Shown here: piece by piece, positions 28,427 to 38,612 of the stretch
Position numbering within the stretch: the stretch's first letter is position 1
Layout: every line of letters begins with the position of its first letter
NCBI RefSeq assembly: GCF_010729665.1
Contig: NZ_AP022610.1
Location: 2,604,001-2,668,000 of the forward strand
Direction: 5' to 3'
Source of the DNA: Mycolicibacterium madagascariense
GTDB lineage: Bacteria; Actinomycetota; Actinomycetes; Mycobacteriales; Mycobacteriaceae
Length of the DNA: 64,000 nt
Notes under the pieces: model-generated
The model's database searches: none
What the model was told of the DNA's origin: nothing
Seen by the model: only the letters and a program-made list of their open reading frames with translations
Translations under genes and position numbers: made by a program

Positions 28427-29914
28427 GTGGCCGCCCAGCGCGAAACCGTCGACGACCCCACCGTCGCGGACACCCGGTACGGAACGGTGCGGGGCACCAC
28501 CGAGGGCGGCGTCGCCGTCTGGCGCGGGATCGCCTACGCCGAGCAACCTCTGGGCGACCGGCGCTTCCTGGCGCCCTCCCCGCCGGTGCCGTGGCCGGGA
28601 GTGCGGGAGGCGATCGAGCACGGACCGCTGCCACCGCAGGGCCGGTCGTTCGTCGGGGGCGGCCGCGACGATCCCAAGATTCGCGACGAGGCCTGTCTGA
28701 CGCTCACCGTGTGGTCCCCGGATCCCACGGCCGCTTTGCCGGTGATGGTGTGGATTCCCGGTGGCGCCTTCGTCTACGGCGCGGGTCAGCTGCAGCTCTA
28801 CAACGGCAGCAGGCTCGCACGCAACGGTGACGTCGTCGTCGTCAACGTGACCTACCGGCTGGGCGTGTTCGGTGGCTTCGAACTCGGTGACCTCGGCTCC
28901 GGGTTCGACGACAACCTCGCGCTGCGCGACCAGATCGCGGCGCTGCAGTGGGTGCGCGACAACATCGGTGCCTTCGGAGGAGACCCCGAGCGCGTCACCG
29001 TCTTCGGCGAATCTGCCGGTGCCACATCGGTATTGGCACTCCTGGCGAGCCCGCTGGCGCGCGGCCTGTTCACCCGCGCGATCGCGCAGAGCCCGGCGCT
29101 GCCCCTCATCGCCGACCGCGAGACCCGCGCGCGGCAGGCCCACGAGTTCGTCGCCCGGCTCGGCGTGCCCGTCGGTGATCTGAAGTCGTTGCCGCAGAGG
29201 CGACTTCGTCGCGCGGCCGGTCAGCTCCAGGCCGAGAGCGCGGCGCAGACGCCGACGCTGGCCTACGGACTCACCCACGGCGTCGACTCGCTGCCGAGGC
29301 ATCCGATCGATGCGGCCCGGGTCGCGGCGGTGTCGCCGACGCCGTTGATCATCGGCACCAACACCCACGAGGCGTCGATGTTCGCATGGGGCAAGCCGCC
29401 GATGCTGCCCACGACGCAACCGGGGGTGGACGCGTTCTTCGCCAGGACGGCCCCCGACGCCAAGGACCGGGTGCTGGCCGCCTACCCGGACTTCCCCCGC
29501 AGGCGGGCGCTCGTCGCCATTGGGTCCGACGCGATGTTCGGTGCGCCGACGTGGGCGTTCACCGACGCCTATGCCGCGCACGCGCCGACGTACGCCTACC
29601 GCTTCGACCACGCCGCGTGGAGCCTGCGGCTGCTCGGCCTCGGCGCCACGCACGGCAGCGAGATCGTCCACGTGCAGCACAGCTACGGGTCCTACCTGGG
29701 GCGCAAGATCCACCCGCTGGGCAGGCGCGTGCAGCCGGCGGTCGGCAGGCGCATGCAGCGGACCTGGCTCGACTTCGCGACCGACCAGCTCGGCGAGGAG
29801 TGGCCGCGGTACGACGCGCAGCGCCGGCGCACCCGCGTGATCCGTTCGGCGCGCGACGACACCGTGGCAGACCCCGACCGCGTCAGGCGCTCGGCCTGGC
29901 AGGGGCTGTACTGA
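28427..29914 (+). CDS. Carboxylesterase/lipase, type B family
   Basis: This alpha/beta-hydrolase has 495 residues and a GTG start. The oxyanion-hole sequence VMVWIPGGAFVYGAG, the conserved YRLGVFGGFEL and the nucleophile elbow FGESAGA (Ser196) are intact. The late THGSEIVHVQHSYG contains the expected catalytic His. It hydrolyses carboxyl esters; the natural substrate is not evident. No signal peptide is visible, so it is probably cytoplasmic. It is transcribed divergently from the metallopeptidase with a short gap of 74 bases. Confidence 0.9.
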   Translation: MAAQRETVDDPTVADTRYGTVRGTTEGGVAVWRGIAYAEQPLGDRRFLAPSPPVPWPGVREAIEHGPLPPQGRSFVGGGRDDPKIRDEACLTLTVWSPDPTAALPVMVWIPGGAFVYGAGQLQLYNGSRLARNGDVVVVNVTYRLGVFGGFELGDLGSGFDDNLALRDQIAALQWVRDNIGAFGGDPERVTVFGESAGATSVLALLASPLARGLFTRAIAQSPALPLIADRETRARQAHEFVARLGVPVGDLKSLPQRRLRRAAGQLQAESAAQTPTLAYGLTHGVDSLPRHPIDAARVAAVSPTPLIIGTNTHEASMFAWGKPPMLPTTQPGVDAFFARTAPDAKDRVLAAYPDFPRRRALVAIGSDAMFGAPTWAFTDAYAAHAPTYAYRFDHAAWSLRLLGLGATHGSEIVHVQHSYGSYLGRKIHPLGRRVQPAVGRRMQRTWLDFATDQLGEEWPRYDAQRRRTRVIRSARDDTVADPDRVRRSAWQGLY

Positions 29915-29923
29915 GCGGGGCGG

Positions 29924-30822
29924 TCAGCCGGGTCCGTCGCTGGCCGCGGCGAGCAGTGGCACCAGCAGGTCGCTGATCGGCGTCGGAACGCCGTGCTCGG
30001 CGCCCTTGCGGGCGATGACGCCGTTGCGGACGTCCCACTCCAGCGGCCTGCCCTGTTGGCGGTCGGTCAGGATCGAGGTCGTCAGGTCCTCGGGCATGCC
30101 GGCGAACATGCCGACGATGTCGTCGACCACGCCGTCGGCGAGGTGGGCGCCCTCGGCCCGGGCGACGGCCAGGCCCTCCGCCGCATAGGCGCGCGCGAGG
30201 CCCGCGACGTCGTCACGGCGGAACATGCCGGACGTGCGGCCCGTCAGCACCATGAGGCCGGCCACGGCGTTGGTCAGCAGCTTGCGCCACGCATCGTCGA
30301 CGAAGGACGGCGAGCACTCCACCGTGAGCGACGGACCGCTCAGCACGTCGGCCAGCCGGTGCGCGGCGTCGTCGTCGGGCACGACGAGGCGCACGGGCGT
30401 CCGCAACCGCACCCATCCCTCGGGCTGCGACTGCGCCGAGAACCAGACTGCCGATGGCACCACGGTCGCCTTCGGGCAGTACGCACCGACGCGTCGCACC
30501 TGCTCGACGCCGTTCTGCAGCACGCCGACGATCGTGTCCGCGTCGCACAGCCGGTCCAACCAGGCCGCCGCACCCTCGTTCTGGGTGTCCTTGACCGCGA
30601 GCAGCACGACGTCGACCGGTCCCTGCACCGTCGCCGGGTCGGTGCGCACCGGGTCGGGCAGCACGATCGGCTCGCCGTCGAGGATGTCGGGGTCGGGCCT
30701 GACCTCGGTCGACGCGCGAGGGGTGCGCCGCACACGGTGACCCGATGACCGGCGGCATGCAGGAGGGCGGCCGTCGTGGACCCGATGGCACCCGGTCCGA
30801 CCACCGCGATGGAGACGCTCAC
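29924..30822 (-). pseudogene. Ketopantoate reductase-like oxidoreductase interrupted by a frameshift
   Basis: The minus strand encodes two halves of one PanE/ApbA-family protein in different frames. The N-terminal part, from GTG 30822, reads SIAVVGPGAIGSTTAALL (NADP-binding motif) and GHRVTVCG. The rest, in another frame, reads RTPRASTEVRPD and continues through VLLAVKDTQNEGAAAW, LQNGVEQVRRVG and WRKLLTNAVAGLMVLTG to the normal end. Joining them at about 30726-30731 needs one extra base, as though a C were lost from GGCCGC. Either the gene is recently inactivated or this is a sequencing or assembly error. Intact, it would be about 299 residues and NADPH-dependent. Confidence 0.8.
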
Positions 30823-30899
30823 CGACGCCAACGTAGTGCCAGGACCCCCACCTCTACACTGTGGCAGTCCTCTCGTCAGGCCATTCCCAGGGAGTCTTC

Positions 30900-32662
<1,763 letters not shown>

Positions 32663-32666
<4 letters not shown>

Positions 32667-33577
32667 CGACGTCGCGGGCTCGGCGTGCCGGCCTTCACGA
32701 ATTCCGAAGCGCAGGAAGCGAATTCGGTCAGCAGGTCGGTGGACTCGCCGTGGCGACGGACCAACGCCACCTCGCTCGGCTCGACGCCGTGCAGCGGGAC
32801 CGTCGTCAGCTCCGGTTGCAGGTCGGGGACCCGGCTGTCGGCGGGCACGATGAGCACCGCGTCGTTCTCGGCGATGTAGTCGAACATCTCGGCGGCGTCG
32901 TCGAGGACGGGACCGTCGGGCGCCTGCCACCCCTGCGGCCGAGGTCCGGTGCGCCAGTAGCTGTCCCACACCGGGTCGCTCACCCGCGGCATGGTCTCCC
33001 CGGCGACGTCCTCCAGCACGACGGCGTCGCGGGTGGCCAGTCGGTGCCGACGGGACACCAGCAGCGCGCGGGGTTCGCGGTACAGCACCGTGACGTCGAC
33101 GCCGTCGGTGGGAATCGGCAGGCGCGTCACCGCGACGTCGACGAGGTGCTCGACGAGCGCCGGGTGGGCGCCGTTCCACGTCAGGTGCCGCACGTAGACC
33201 TCGGCGTCGGGACGGCGCCTGCGCAACTCCCGGACGGCGGCGGCGACGACGAGGTTCGTGGTGTAGCCGACCGTGATGCGCGTCGGGGCGCCGGCGGCCC
33301 GGGTGTGCGCCGCCGCGGTGGCCGCCATGCCGAGCAGCGACTCGGCGTGGGTGAGAAAGGTCCGGCCCGCCTCGGTGAGGTGGCTGCCCTGCGGCGTGCG
33401 CAGCAGCAGCGGCGTGCCGAGCCGTTTCTCCAGTCCGCGGATCTGTCGGCTCAGCGAGGGCTGGGTGATGTGCAGCGCCGCGGCGGCGCGGCCGAAGTGA
33501 CCCCGCTGCGCGACGGCGACGAAGTAGCGGACCACCCGGAGGTCGAGGTCGACGGCCGTGTCGACGGGCTCGGTCAT
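32663..33577 (-). CDS. LysR-family transcriptional regulator
   Basis: This protein has 304 residues. The winged helix-turn-helix covers about residues 11-70 ([20 protein letters not shown], then [20 protein letters not shown]), followed by the coiled linker and an effector-binding periplasmic-protein-like domain. The gene is divergent from the LLM/Ddn-like pair, and a perfect inverted repeat with a T-N11-A core lies in the shared 101-base gap. Control of that pair, and of itself, is therefore likely. The inducer is unknown. Confidence 0.92.
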
Positions 33578-33606
33578 GGCGTCAGCCTAGCCGTTGACGT
33601 GCCGTG

Positions 33607-33621
33607 ATGCCCGACGGGCAT
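33607..33621. promoter_or_regulatory. LysR-type operator candidate (T-N11-A palindrome)
   Basis: ATGCCC-GAC-GGGCAT is a perfect 6+3+6 palindrome containing T at 33608 and A at 33620 with 11 bases between. It is 30 bases upstream of the LysR start and 58 upstream of the LLM gene start, a typical position for LysR control of a divergent pair. Confidence 0.6.
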
Positions 33622-33678
33622 GTGCCGTTGCGAAACGGGCCTTGGACCGGGCGGCCCTCGCGCGGGCACGGTGGACCC

Positions 33679-34617
33679 ATGAGCACCGGAGTCCTCCTCA
33701 CCCCCGACCGTTCCGCCGAGCACGTCGTCGCCGATGCCGTCGAGCAGGCCACGCTGGCCTACGACGCGGGCGTCCGTCAGGTCTGGCTCGGCCAGCAACT
33801 CGACCTCGACGCGATCGCTGTCGCAGCCGTGATCGGGGCGGCGGTGCCCGGCCTGGCGGTCGGGACGTCGGTGGTGCCGATCAACCCCCGCCACCCGCTG
33901 ACCATCGCGGCGGCCGCCCAGACCGCGCAGTCCGCCGCCCGCGGGCGCTTCAGCCTCGGCCTCGGCCTAGGCGTGGCGATGCTGGAGCAGCTCGCGTTCG
34001 GCATCGCGACCGACCATGCGGCACAACGGCTTCGGGAGTACCTGACCGTCCTGCGCGGGGTCCGCGACACCGGCACCGTGGACGTCCACGCCACCTACGT
34101 CACCGCCGTGGATCCCCACGTCATGCCGGTCGCGCTGCCGTCAGCGCCGTCCTACCCGCTGTACGTGGCCGCGATGGGGCCGCAGACCCTTCGGGTGACC
34201 GGCGAACTCGCCGACGGGACGCTGCCCTACGCGGGTCCGCGCACGCTGGAGGAGTTCATCGTGCCGACGATCGCGACGGCCGCCGACGAGGCGGGCCGGC
34301 CGGCGCCGCGGGTGTTCGGGTTGGTGAGCGTGGCCGTCACCGACGACGTCGACGGCGCCAGGGCCGTGGCCGCGCAGACCATGGCGATGTATGACCAGGT
34401 GCCGTCCTACCAGCGCATCAACGCCCGCGAGGGTGTGCGCAGCGTCGTCGACCTCGCGTTGATCGGCAGCGAGGAGCACGTTGCGCGGGGGCTGGCCCGC
34501 TACCGCGACGCCGGCGCGACCGACCTGTTGCTCATGCCCGTGCAGACGGGTCGTGACGAGCTGCGCCGGGTCGCCGACGTCGCGGCCGGAATTTCCACGG
34601 AGCGCGCCGACTTGTGA
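33679..34617 (+). CDS. LLM-class oxidoreductase, probably F420-dependent
   Basis: This 312-residue luciferase-like TIM barrel starts from ATG 33679 behind GGTGG. It shows GLAVGTSVVPINPRHPLTIAAAAQT and GRFSLGLGLGVAMLEQLAFG-type strands, and SYPLYVAAMGPQTLRVTGELADG near the C-terminal flavin/F420 phosphate site. The pattern fits the TIGR03564-like F420 subgroup. Its stop overlaps by four bases the start of a Ddn-like protein, so both are translated together. A divergent LysR gene probably controls them. Confidence 0.87.
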   Translation: MSTGVLLTPDRSAEHVVADAVEQATLAYDAGVRQVWLGQQLDLDAIAVAAVIGAAVPGLAVGTSVVPINPRHPLTIAAAAQTAQSAARGRFSLGLGLGVAMLEQLAFGIATDHAAQRLREYLTVLRGVRDTGTVDVHATYVTAVDPHVMPVALPSAPSYPLYVAAMGPQTLRVTGELADGTLPYAGPRTLEEFIVPTIATAADEAGRPAPRVFGLVSVAVTDDVDGARAVAAQTMAMYDQVPSYQRINAREGVRSVVDLALIGSEEHVARGLARYRDAGATDLLLMPVQTGRDELRRVADVAAGISTERADL

Positions 34618-35072
34618 CGGACATGACAGACATCGACAAGGACGAGCTGGTGTCCGACACGGCTGCTCTCGACGACTTCAACCGCGGCATCGTCGAGGAG
34701 TTCCGCGCCAACGGCGGCGTCGTCGGCGGGCCCTTCGAAGGCGGCAAGCTACTCCTGCTCCACACCACGGGCGCGAAGTCGGGGCTGCCGCGGCTGTCCC
34801 CGCTGGCGTACCTCACCGTCGACGGCCGGATGCTGATCGTCGGGTCCTATGCGGGCGCCCCCAAGGATCCGGCGTGGGTGCACAACCTGCGAGCCCACCC
34901 GGCCGCGCGCATCGAGGTGGGCACCGAGGCCTATGACGTCACCGCCACCGAGTTGCCCGACGACGAGCGCGACGCCCTGTACCCGAGGATCACCGCAATG
35001 GTGCCGGTGTTCGCCGAGTATCAGGCCAAGACCACGCGGACGATCCCGCTGTTCGAGCTGACGAAGCGCTAG
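34614..35072 (+). CDS. Ddn-like deazaflavin (F420)-dependent nitroreductase family protein
   Basis: This protein has 152 residues; the GTG overlaps the LLM stop, and an ATG three codons on is an alternative. It is a split-barrel flavin-binding protein of the Ddn/PF04075 family. LLLLHTTGAKSGLPRLSPLAYL is the F420-contacting stretch, and VGSYAGAPKDPAWVHNLRAHP is the family signature. Known members reduce quinones and nitroimidazole prodrugs with F420H2. The pairing with an LLM oxidoreductase suggests that both work on the same redox substrate. Confidence 0.9.
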   Translation: MTDMTDIDKDELVSDTAALDDFNRGIVEEFRANGGVVGGPFEGGKLLLLHTTGAKSGLPRLSPLAYLTVDGRMLIVGSYAGAPKDPAWVHNLRAHPAARIEVGTEAYDVTATELPDDERDALYPRITAMVPVFAEYQAKTTRTIPLFELTKR

Positions 35073-35099
35073 CCGAGGCTGACGTGCTCACCGCGGGCA

Positions 35100-35139
35100 C
35101 CGTCATCATCTGTTGACGAGCGTCATCAGATGATGACGG
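35100..35139. terminator. 13-bp inverted repeat between convergent genes
   Basis: CCGTCATCATCTG and CAGATGATGACGG are exact complements separated by 14 bases. It lies 27 bases after the Ddn-like gene and 71 bases beyond the end of the minus-strand thiolase gene, so a two-way terminator is the likeliest role. The less GC-rich arms leave an operator role open. Confidence 0.6.
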
Positions 35140-35210
35140 CCGGCGTGGACACCCATCGCCGACAGCCAAGTGCGTACTACCGCCCCACGGCCCGTACCCG
35201 AAGCGCCTCG

Positions 35211-36407
35211 CTACAGGCGCTCGATGATCGTGGCGTTGGCCATGCCGCCGCCCTCGCACATCGTCTGCAGGGCGAACCGGCCGTCACGCTGCTCGAGCGC
35301 GTTGACCATGGTCGTCATGATCCGGGCGCCCGAGGCGCCGAGCGGGTGGCCGATGGCGATCGCGCCGCCGTGGACGTTGGTCTTGGCGAGATCGGCTCCG
35401 GTGTCGCGGGCCCAGGCCAGCACGACCGGGGCGAACGCCTCGTTGACCTCGAACAGGTCGATGTCCGACAGCTTGAGACCCGCACGGGCCAGGACCTTCT
35501 CGGTGGCGGGGATGACACCGGTCAGCATGTAGAGCGGATCGGAGCCGACGACGGTCATGGTGTGGATTCGCGCCAGCGGTCGCAGACCGAGCTTGCGCGC
35601 GGCGGCTCCGCTGGTGATGAGGACCGCGGCGCTACCGTCGGACAGCGGGGAGGAGTTGCCCGGCGTGATCTCCCAGTTGATCTGGGGGAACCGCGCGGAG
35701 TACGCCTCGTTGAAGAACGCGGGCCGCAGGCCGGCCAGCGTGTCGACGGTCGTTCCGGGGCGGATGATCTCGTCCTGCGTCAGGCCCGCGATGGGCGCCA
35801 GCTCGTGGTCGAACAGACCCTCCTTGGTGGCACGCGCGGCCTTCTCGTGGCTGTTGGCGGAGAACTCGTCGAGCTCGGTGCGCGACAGTCCCCACTTCGC
35901 GGCGATGAGCTCGGCGCTGATGCCCTGGGGCACCAGGCCGTCGGGGTAGCGGTCGGCCATGCCGCGGCCGAAGGGGTCGCTGCCGGGCAGCACGTTGGAG
36001 CCCATCGGCACCCGCGACATCGACTCGACGCCGGCGGCCACCACGATGTCGTAGGACCCGGCGAGGACGCCCTGGGCGGCGAAGCTGATGGCCTGCTGGC
36101 TGCTACCGCACTGCCGATCCACCGTCGTGCCCGGCACGGTCTCGGGGTAGCCCGCGCCCAGCAGCGCGTTGCGGGCGATGTTGACGGACTGATCGCCCAC
36201 CTGGCTGACGGCGCCGGCGATGACGTCGTCGACCTGGCTGGGATCCACGCCGACGCGGCCGACGACCTCGCGCAGGCTGTGCGCCAGCAGGTCGGCGGGC
36301 AGGACGTCGTGCAGGGCACCGTTGGCCTTGCCCTTGCCGACCGGTGTGCGGACGGCGCTGACGATGACGGCGTCGCGGTCGTCGTAGGCGGCCTTGGAAA
36401 CGGACAT
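35211..36407 (-). CDS. Acetyl-CoA acetyltransferase (thiolase family)
   Basis: This thiolase has 398 residues, with ATG 36407 behind GAGGAG. The nucleophilic Cys is in RQCGSSQQA, NVHGGAIAIGHPLGASGARI contains the catalytic His, and the second Cys is in MCEGGGMANA. VNEAFAPVVLAW supplies the NEAF motif. The enzyme either cleaves beta-ketoacyl-CoA in beta-oxidation or condenses acetyl-CoA; the sequence does not decide. It is divergent from an HxlR regulator whose probable operator is in the 97-base gap. Confidence 0.93.
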   Translation of the reverse strand: MSVSKAAYDDRDAVIVSAVRTPVGKGKANGALHDVLPADLLAHSLREVVGRVGVDPSQVDDVIAGAVSQVGDQSVNIARNALLGAGYPETVPGTTVDRQCGSSQQAISFAAQGVLAGSYDIVVAAGVESMSRVPMGSNVLPGSDPFGRGMADRYPDGLVPQGISAELIAAKWGLSRTELDEFSANSHEKAARATKEGLFDHELAPIAGLTQDEIIRPGTTVDTLAGLRPAFFNEAYSARFPQINWEITPGNSSPLSDGSAAVLITSGAAARKLGLRPLARIHTMTVVGSDPLYMLTGVIPATEKVLARAGLKLSDIDLFEVNEAFAPVVLAWARDTGADLAKTNVHGGAIAIGHPLGASGARIMTTMVNALEQRDGRFALQTMCEGGGMANATIIERL

Positions 36408-36446
36408 GATGTTCTCCTCGGTGACTCGTCGCTGAGTACTGCGATC

Positions 36447-36470
36447 TATACTTAGATGTAACACCTAGGT
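36447..36470 (+). promoter_or_regulatory. Promoter with HxlR operator-like repeat
   Basis: TATACT at 36447-36452 is a strong -10 match for the HxlR gene. An imperfect inverted repeat overlaps it at 36450-36470: ACTTAGATG-TAA-CACCTAGGT, with 7 of 9 arm positions complementary. A regulator bound here would block its own transcription and probably affect the divergent thiolase gene. Confidence 0.55.
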
Positions 36471-36504
36471 TCACTACCAACAACCCAGCAGCGGAGTGAT
36501 GTAC

Positions 36505-36975
36505 ATGACAGTCCTGCAGGGACCGCTCGCCGACCGCGACGCCTGGTCCGCGGTCGGGCACTGCCCGGTGGAGAAGACGATGGGCCTCGTCGGGACGAAG
36601 TCGGCGATGCTGATAATGCGCGAGGCCTACTACGGGACGACGCGGTTCGACGACTTCGCCCGCCGGGTGGGCATCACCAAGGCGGCCACCTCGGCGCGAC
36701 TGTCCGAACTCGTCGAGGCCGGGCTGCTCGCCAAGCAGCCCTACCAGGAGCCGGGACAACGCAGCCGCGACGAGTACGTGCTGACCGACGAGGGCACGGC
36801 GTTCATGCCCGTCGTGTGGGCGATGTTCGAATGGGGCAGAAGGTATTTCGACGACAGTCGGCTGCGGCTGTCACACCTCGGCTGCGGCGCCGAGGCGACC
36901 GTCGAGATCCGCTGCGCCGACGGCCACGAGGTCGGCCCCGACGAGCTGGCGGTGCGGCTCGCGCGACGCCGCTAG
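36505..36975 (+). CDS. HxlR-family transcriptional regulator
   Basis: This winged-helix dimer protein has 156 residues from ATG 36505, which has GGAG eight bases before it; ATG 36499 is an alternative. The family signature CPVEKTMGLVGTKSAMLIMREA is followed by a recognition helix in ITKAATSARLSELVEAG and the wing YVLTDEGTAF. Cys in the N-terminal GHCPVEK is the position used for redox or aldehyde sensing in some family members. The end overlaps the convergent BtpA-like gene by four bases. Its likely target is the adjacent thiolase gene. Confidence 0.9.
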   Translation: MTVLQGPLADRDAWSAVGHCPVEKTMGLVGTKSAMLIMREAYYGTTRFDDFARRVGITKAATSARLSELVEAGLLAKQPYQEPGQRSRDEYVLTDEGTAFMPVVWAMFEWGRRYFDDSRLRLSHLGCGAEATVEIRCADGHEVGPDELAVRLARRR

Positions 36976-37793
36976 CCGAGCCGTTCGCGGAACGCGCGCG
37001 CCTGCGCCATCAGCTCGGCCACGCGGGAGCGCTCCGCCCGGTTCTCGAAGACGCCGTCCTTCTTGAAGTAGGTGCCGACGATTGCGCCGTCGGCGACCTC
37101 GAGCTGGGCGGCGACGTTCTCGGCACGCACCCCGGTGTTGACGAACACGGGCACCGCGCCCGCTGCGGACTTCACCACGCGCAGCGCCTCGGCATCGGTC
37201 GGGGCGCCGGCGGTCGCGCCGGAGACGCAGATCGCGTCGGGCAGCGTCGCGAACACCGTCGTGCGGGTCAGGGCCGCGAGGTCCCGCGCCGCAAGGTAGG
37301 TGGCCGACTCCGGGACGACGTTGAAGAACAGCTTGACACCGGCGCCGCCGACCCGCGCACGGTGGCGCGCCACCTCGCCGATGTTGGTGTCCCACAAGCC
37401 GAAGTCACTGGCGTAGACGCCCGTGAAGATCTCGCGCACGAAGGAGGCGCCGGTGGCGACGGCCAGATCGATCGACGCCCGCCCATCCCACAGCACGTTC
37501 ACGCCGTAGGGCACCTCGAACGCCGGCAGCAGTTCACCGATGATCCTGGCCATCGTGATCGCCGTGATCGGTTCGGTCTTGGTGAGATACGGCAGGCTGA
37601 ACTCGTTGGACACCATCACGCCGTCGACGCCACCGGCCTGCAGTTCGTCGAGCTCCTCGCGGGCCCGGGCGACGACGGCGGCGATGCCGCCCGCGCTGTC
37701 GTAACCGGGATCCCCCGGCAGGGCGGACAGGTGCAGCATGGCGATGACGGGTTTTCTGACGGCGAAGACCTCGTCGAGCCAGGTGGTGGTCAC
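36972..37793 (-). CDS. BtpA/SgcQ-family barrel protein
   Basis: This 273-residue protein of the BtpA family (PF03437) begins with VIAMLHLSALPGDPGY after about 15 residues. GVDGVMVSNEFSLPY, FEVPYGVNVLWDG, and near the end VPVFVNTGVRAENV and ADGAIVGTYFKKDGVFEN are the conserved phosphate-binding beta-alpha strands of a TIM barrel. BtpA was named from photosystem I biogenesis in cyanobacteria, while SgcQ sits in an E. coli sugar operon. The enzymatic reaction is unknown. As the last gene of this sugar operon it may process the phosphorylated product, for example as a lyase or epimerase; that is inference. Confidence 0.87.
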   Translation of the reverse strand: MTTTWLDEVFAVRKPVIAMLHLSALPGDPGYDSAGGIAAVVARAREELDELQAGGVDGVMVSNEFSLPYLTKTEPITAITMARIIGELLPAFEVPYGVNVLWDGRASIDLAVATGASFVREIFTGVYASDFGLWDTNIGEVARHRARVGGAGVKLFFNVVPESATYLAARDLAALTRTTVFATLPDAICVSGATAGAPTDAEALRVVKSAAGAVPVFVNTGVRAENVAAQLEVADGAIVGTYFKKDGVFENRAERSRVAELMAQARAFRERLG

Positions 37794-37838
37794 GTGATTG
37801 CCTTTCTAAGATCGTTGTGGTGCAGGGTGATCGGGCGG

Positions 37839-38612
37839 TCAGTCCATGTACGCGCCACCATTGACGGCCAGGGCCTCACCGGTGATGAACCGGGCGTCGT
37901 CCGACAGCAGGAACGCCACCGACCTCGCGACGTCCTCGGGGCGTTCGAGGCGTCGCAGCGGGGTGTCGTCGAGCATCATCGCCCGCACGCCCTCGGTGGT
38001 GATGCCGCGCAGCTGCGCCTCCCACTCCAGTTCCCGTGACTGCATGGGGGTTTCGACGTACCCGGGGCAGACGCAGTTGACGGTGATGCCGTGCTCGCCG
38101 AGTTCGTAGGCCATCGCCTGGGTGAGTCCGACGACGCCGAACTTGGACGCCACGTAGTCGGCGAGGAACGGCACCCGACCCTGCTTGCCCGCCATCGACG
38201 CCGTGTTGACGATCGCGCCGGCCGTATTGCTGCGCACCATCGCCCGCGCGGCGGCCTGCCCGCAGACGAACACACCCTTCAGGTTGACGTCCATCGTCTG
38301 GTCGAACTTCGCGATGGGTGCGTCGAGGAAGCGGTGCATGAAGGAGATGCCGGCATTGCTGACCCACGCGTCGAGGCCGAGCCGGTCGGTGACGCCGTAG
38401 GCGACCGTCGCCGCATCGCTGGCCGAGGTGACGTCGAGCACCGTGGCCTCGTGCCGGACTCCGTCGCCTGCCGGCAGCGCCGCAGCGACGAGATCTGCTG
38501 CGGCAGCGTCGATGTCGGTGACCACGACCTGCCACCCGCGTTCGGCGAGCGTGGTTGCGATGGCCCGCCCGATGCCCGATCCCGCACCGGTGACCACGAC
38601 CGTCTTCGTCAT
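37839..38612 (-). CDS. Short-chain dehydrogenase/reductase, probable polyol or sugar dehydrogenase
   Basis: This classical SDR has 257 residues. The cofactor motif is TGAGSGIG, and the Asp in VVVTDID favours NAD over NADP. NAGIS, the Ser in NTASMAGKQG and YVASKFG complete the catalytic Asn-Ser-Tyr-Lys set. CPGYVETPM and ITGEALAVNGGAYMD are typical endings. The ATG at 38612 overlaps the stop of the ABC ATPase gene by four bases. Within this transporter operon, the likeliest role is oxidation of an imported polyol or sugar to the ketose taken by the FGGY kinase. Confidence 0.93.
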   Translation of the reverse strand: MTKTVVVTGAGSGIGRAIATTLAERGWQVVVTDIDAAAADLVAAALPAGDGVRHEATVLDVTSASDAATVAYGVTDRLGLDAWVSNAGISFMHRFLDAPIAKFDQTMDVNLKGVFVCGQAAARAMVRSNTAGAIVNTASMAGKQGRVPFLADYVASKFGVVGLTQAMAYELGEHGITVNCVCPGYVETPMQSRELEWEAQLRGITTEGVRAMMLDDTPLRRLERPEDVARSVAFLLSDDARFITGEALAVNGGAYMD

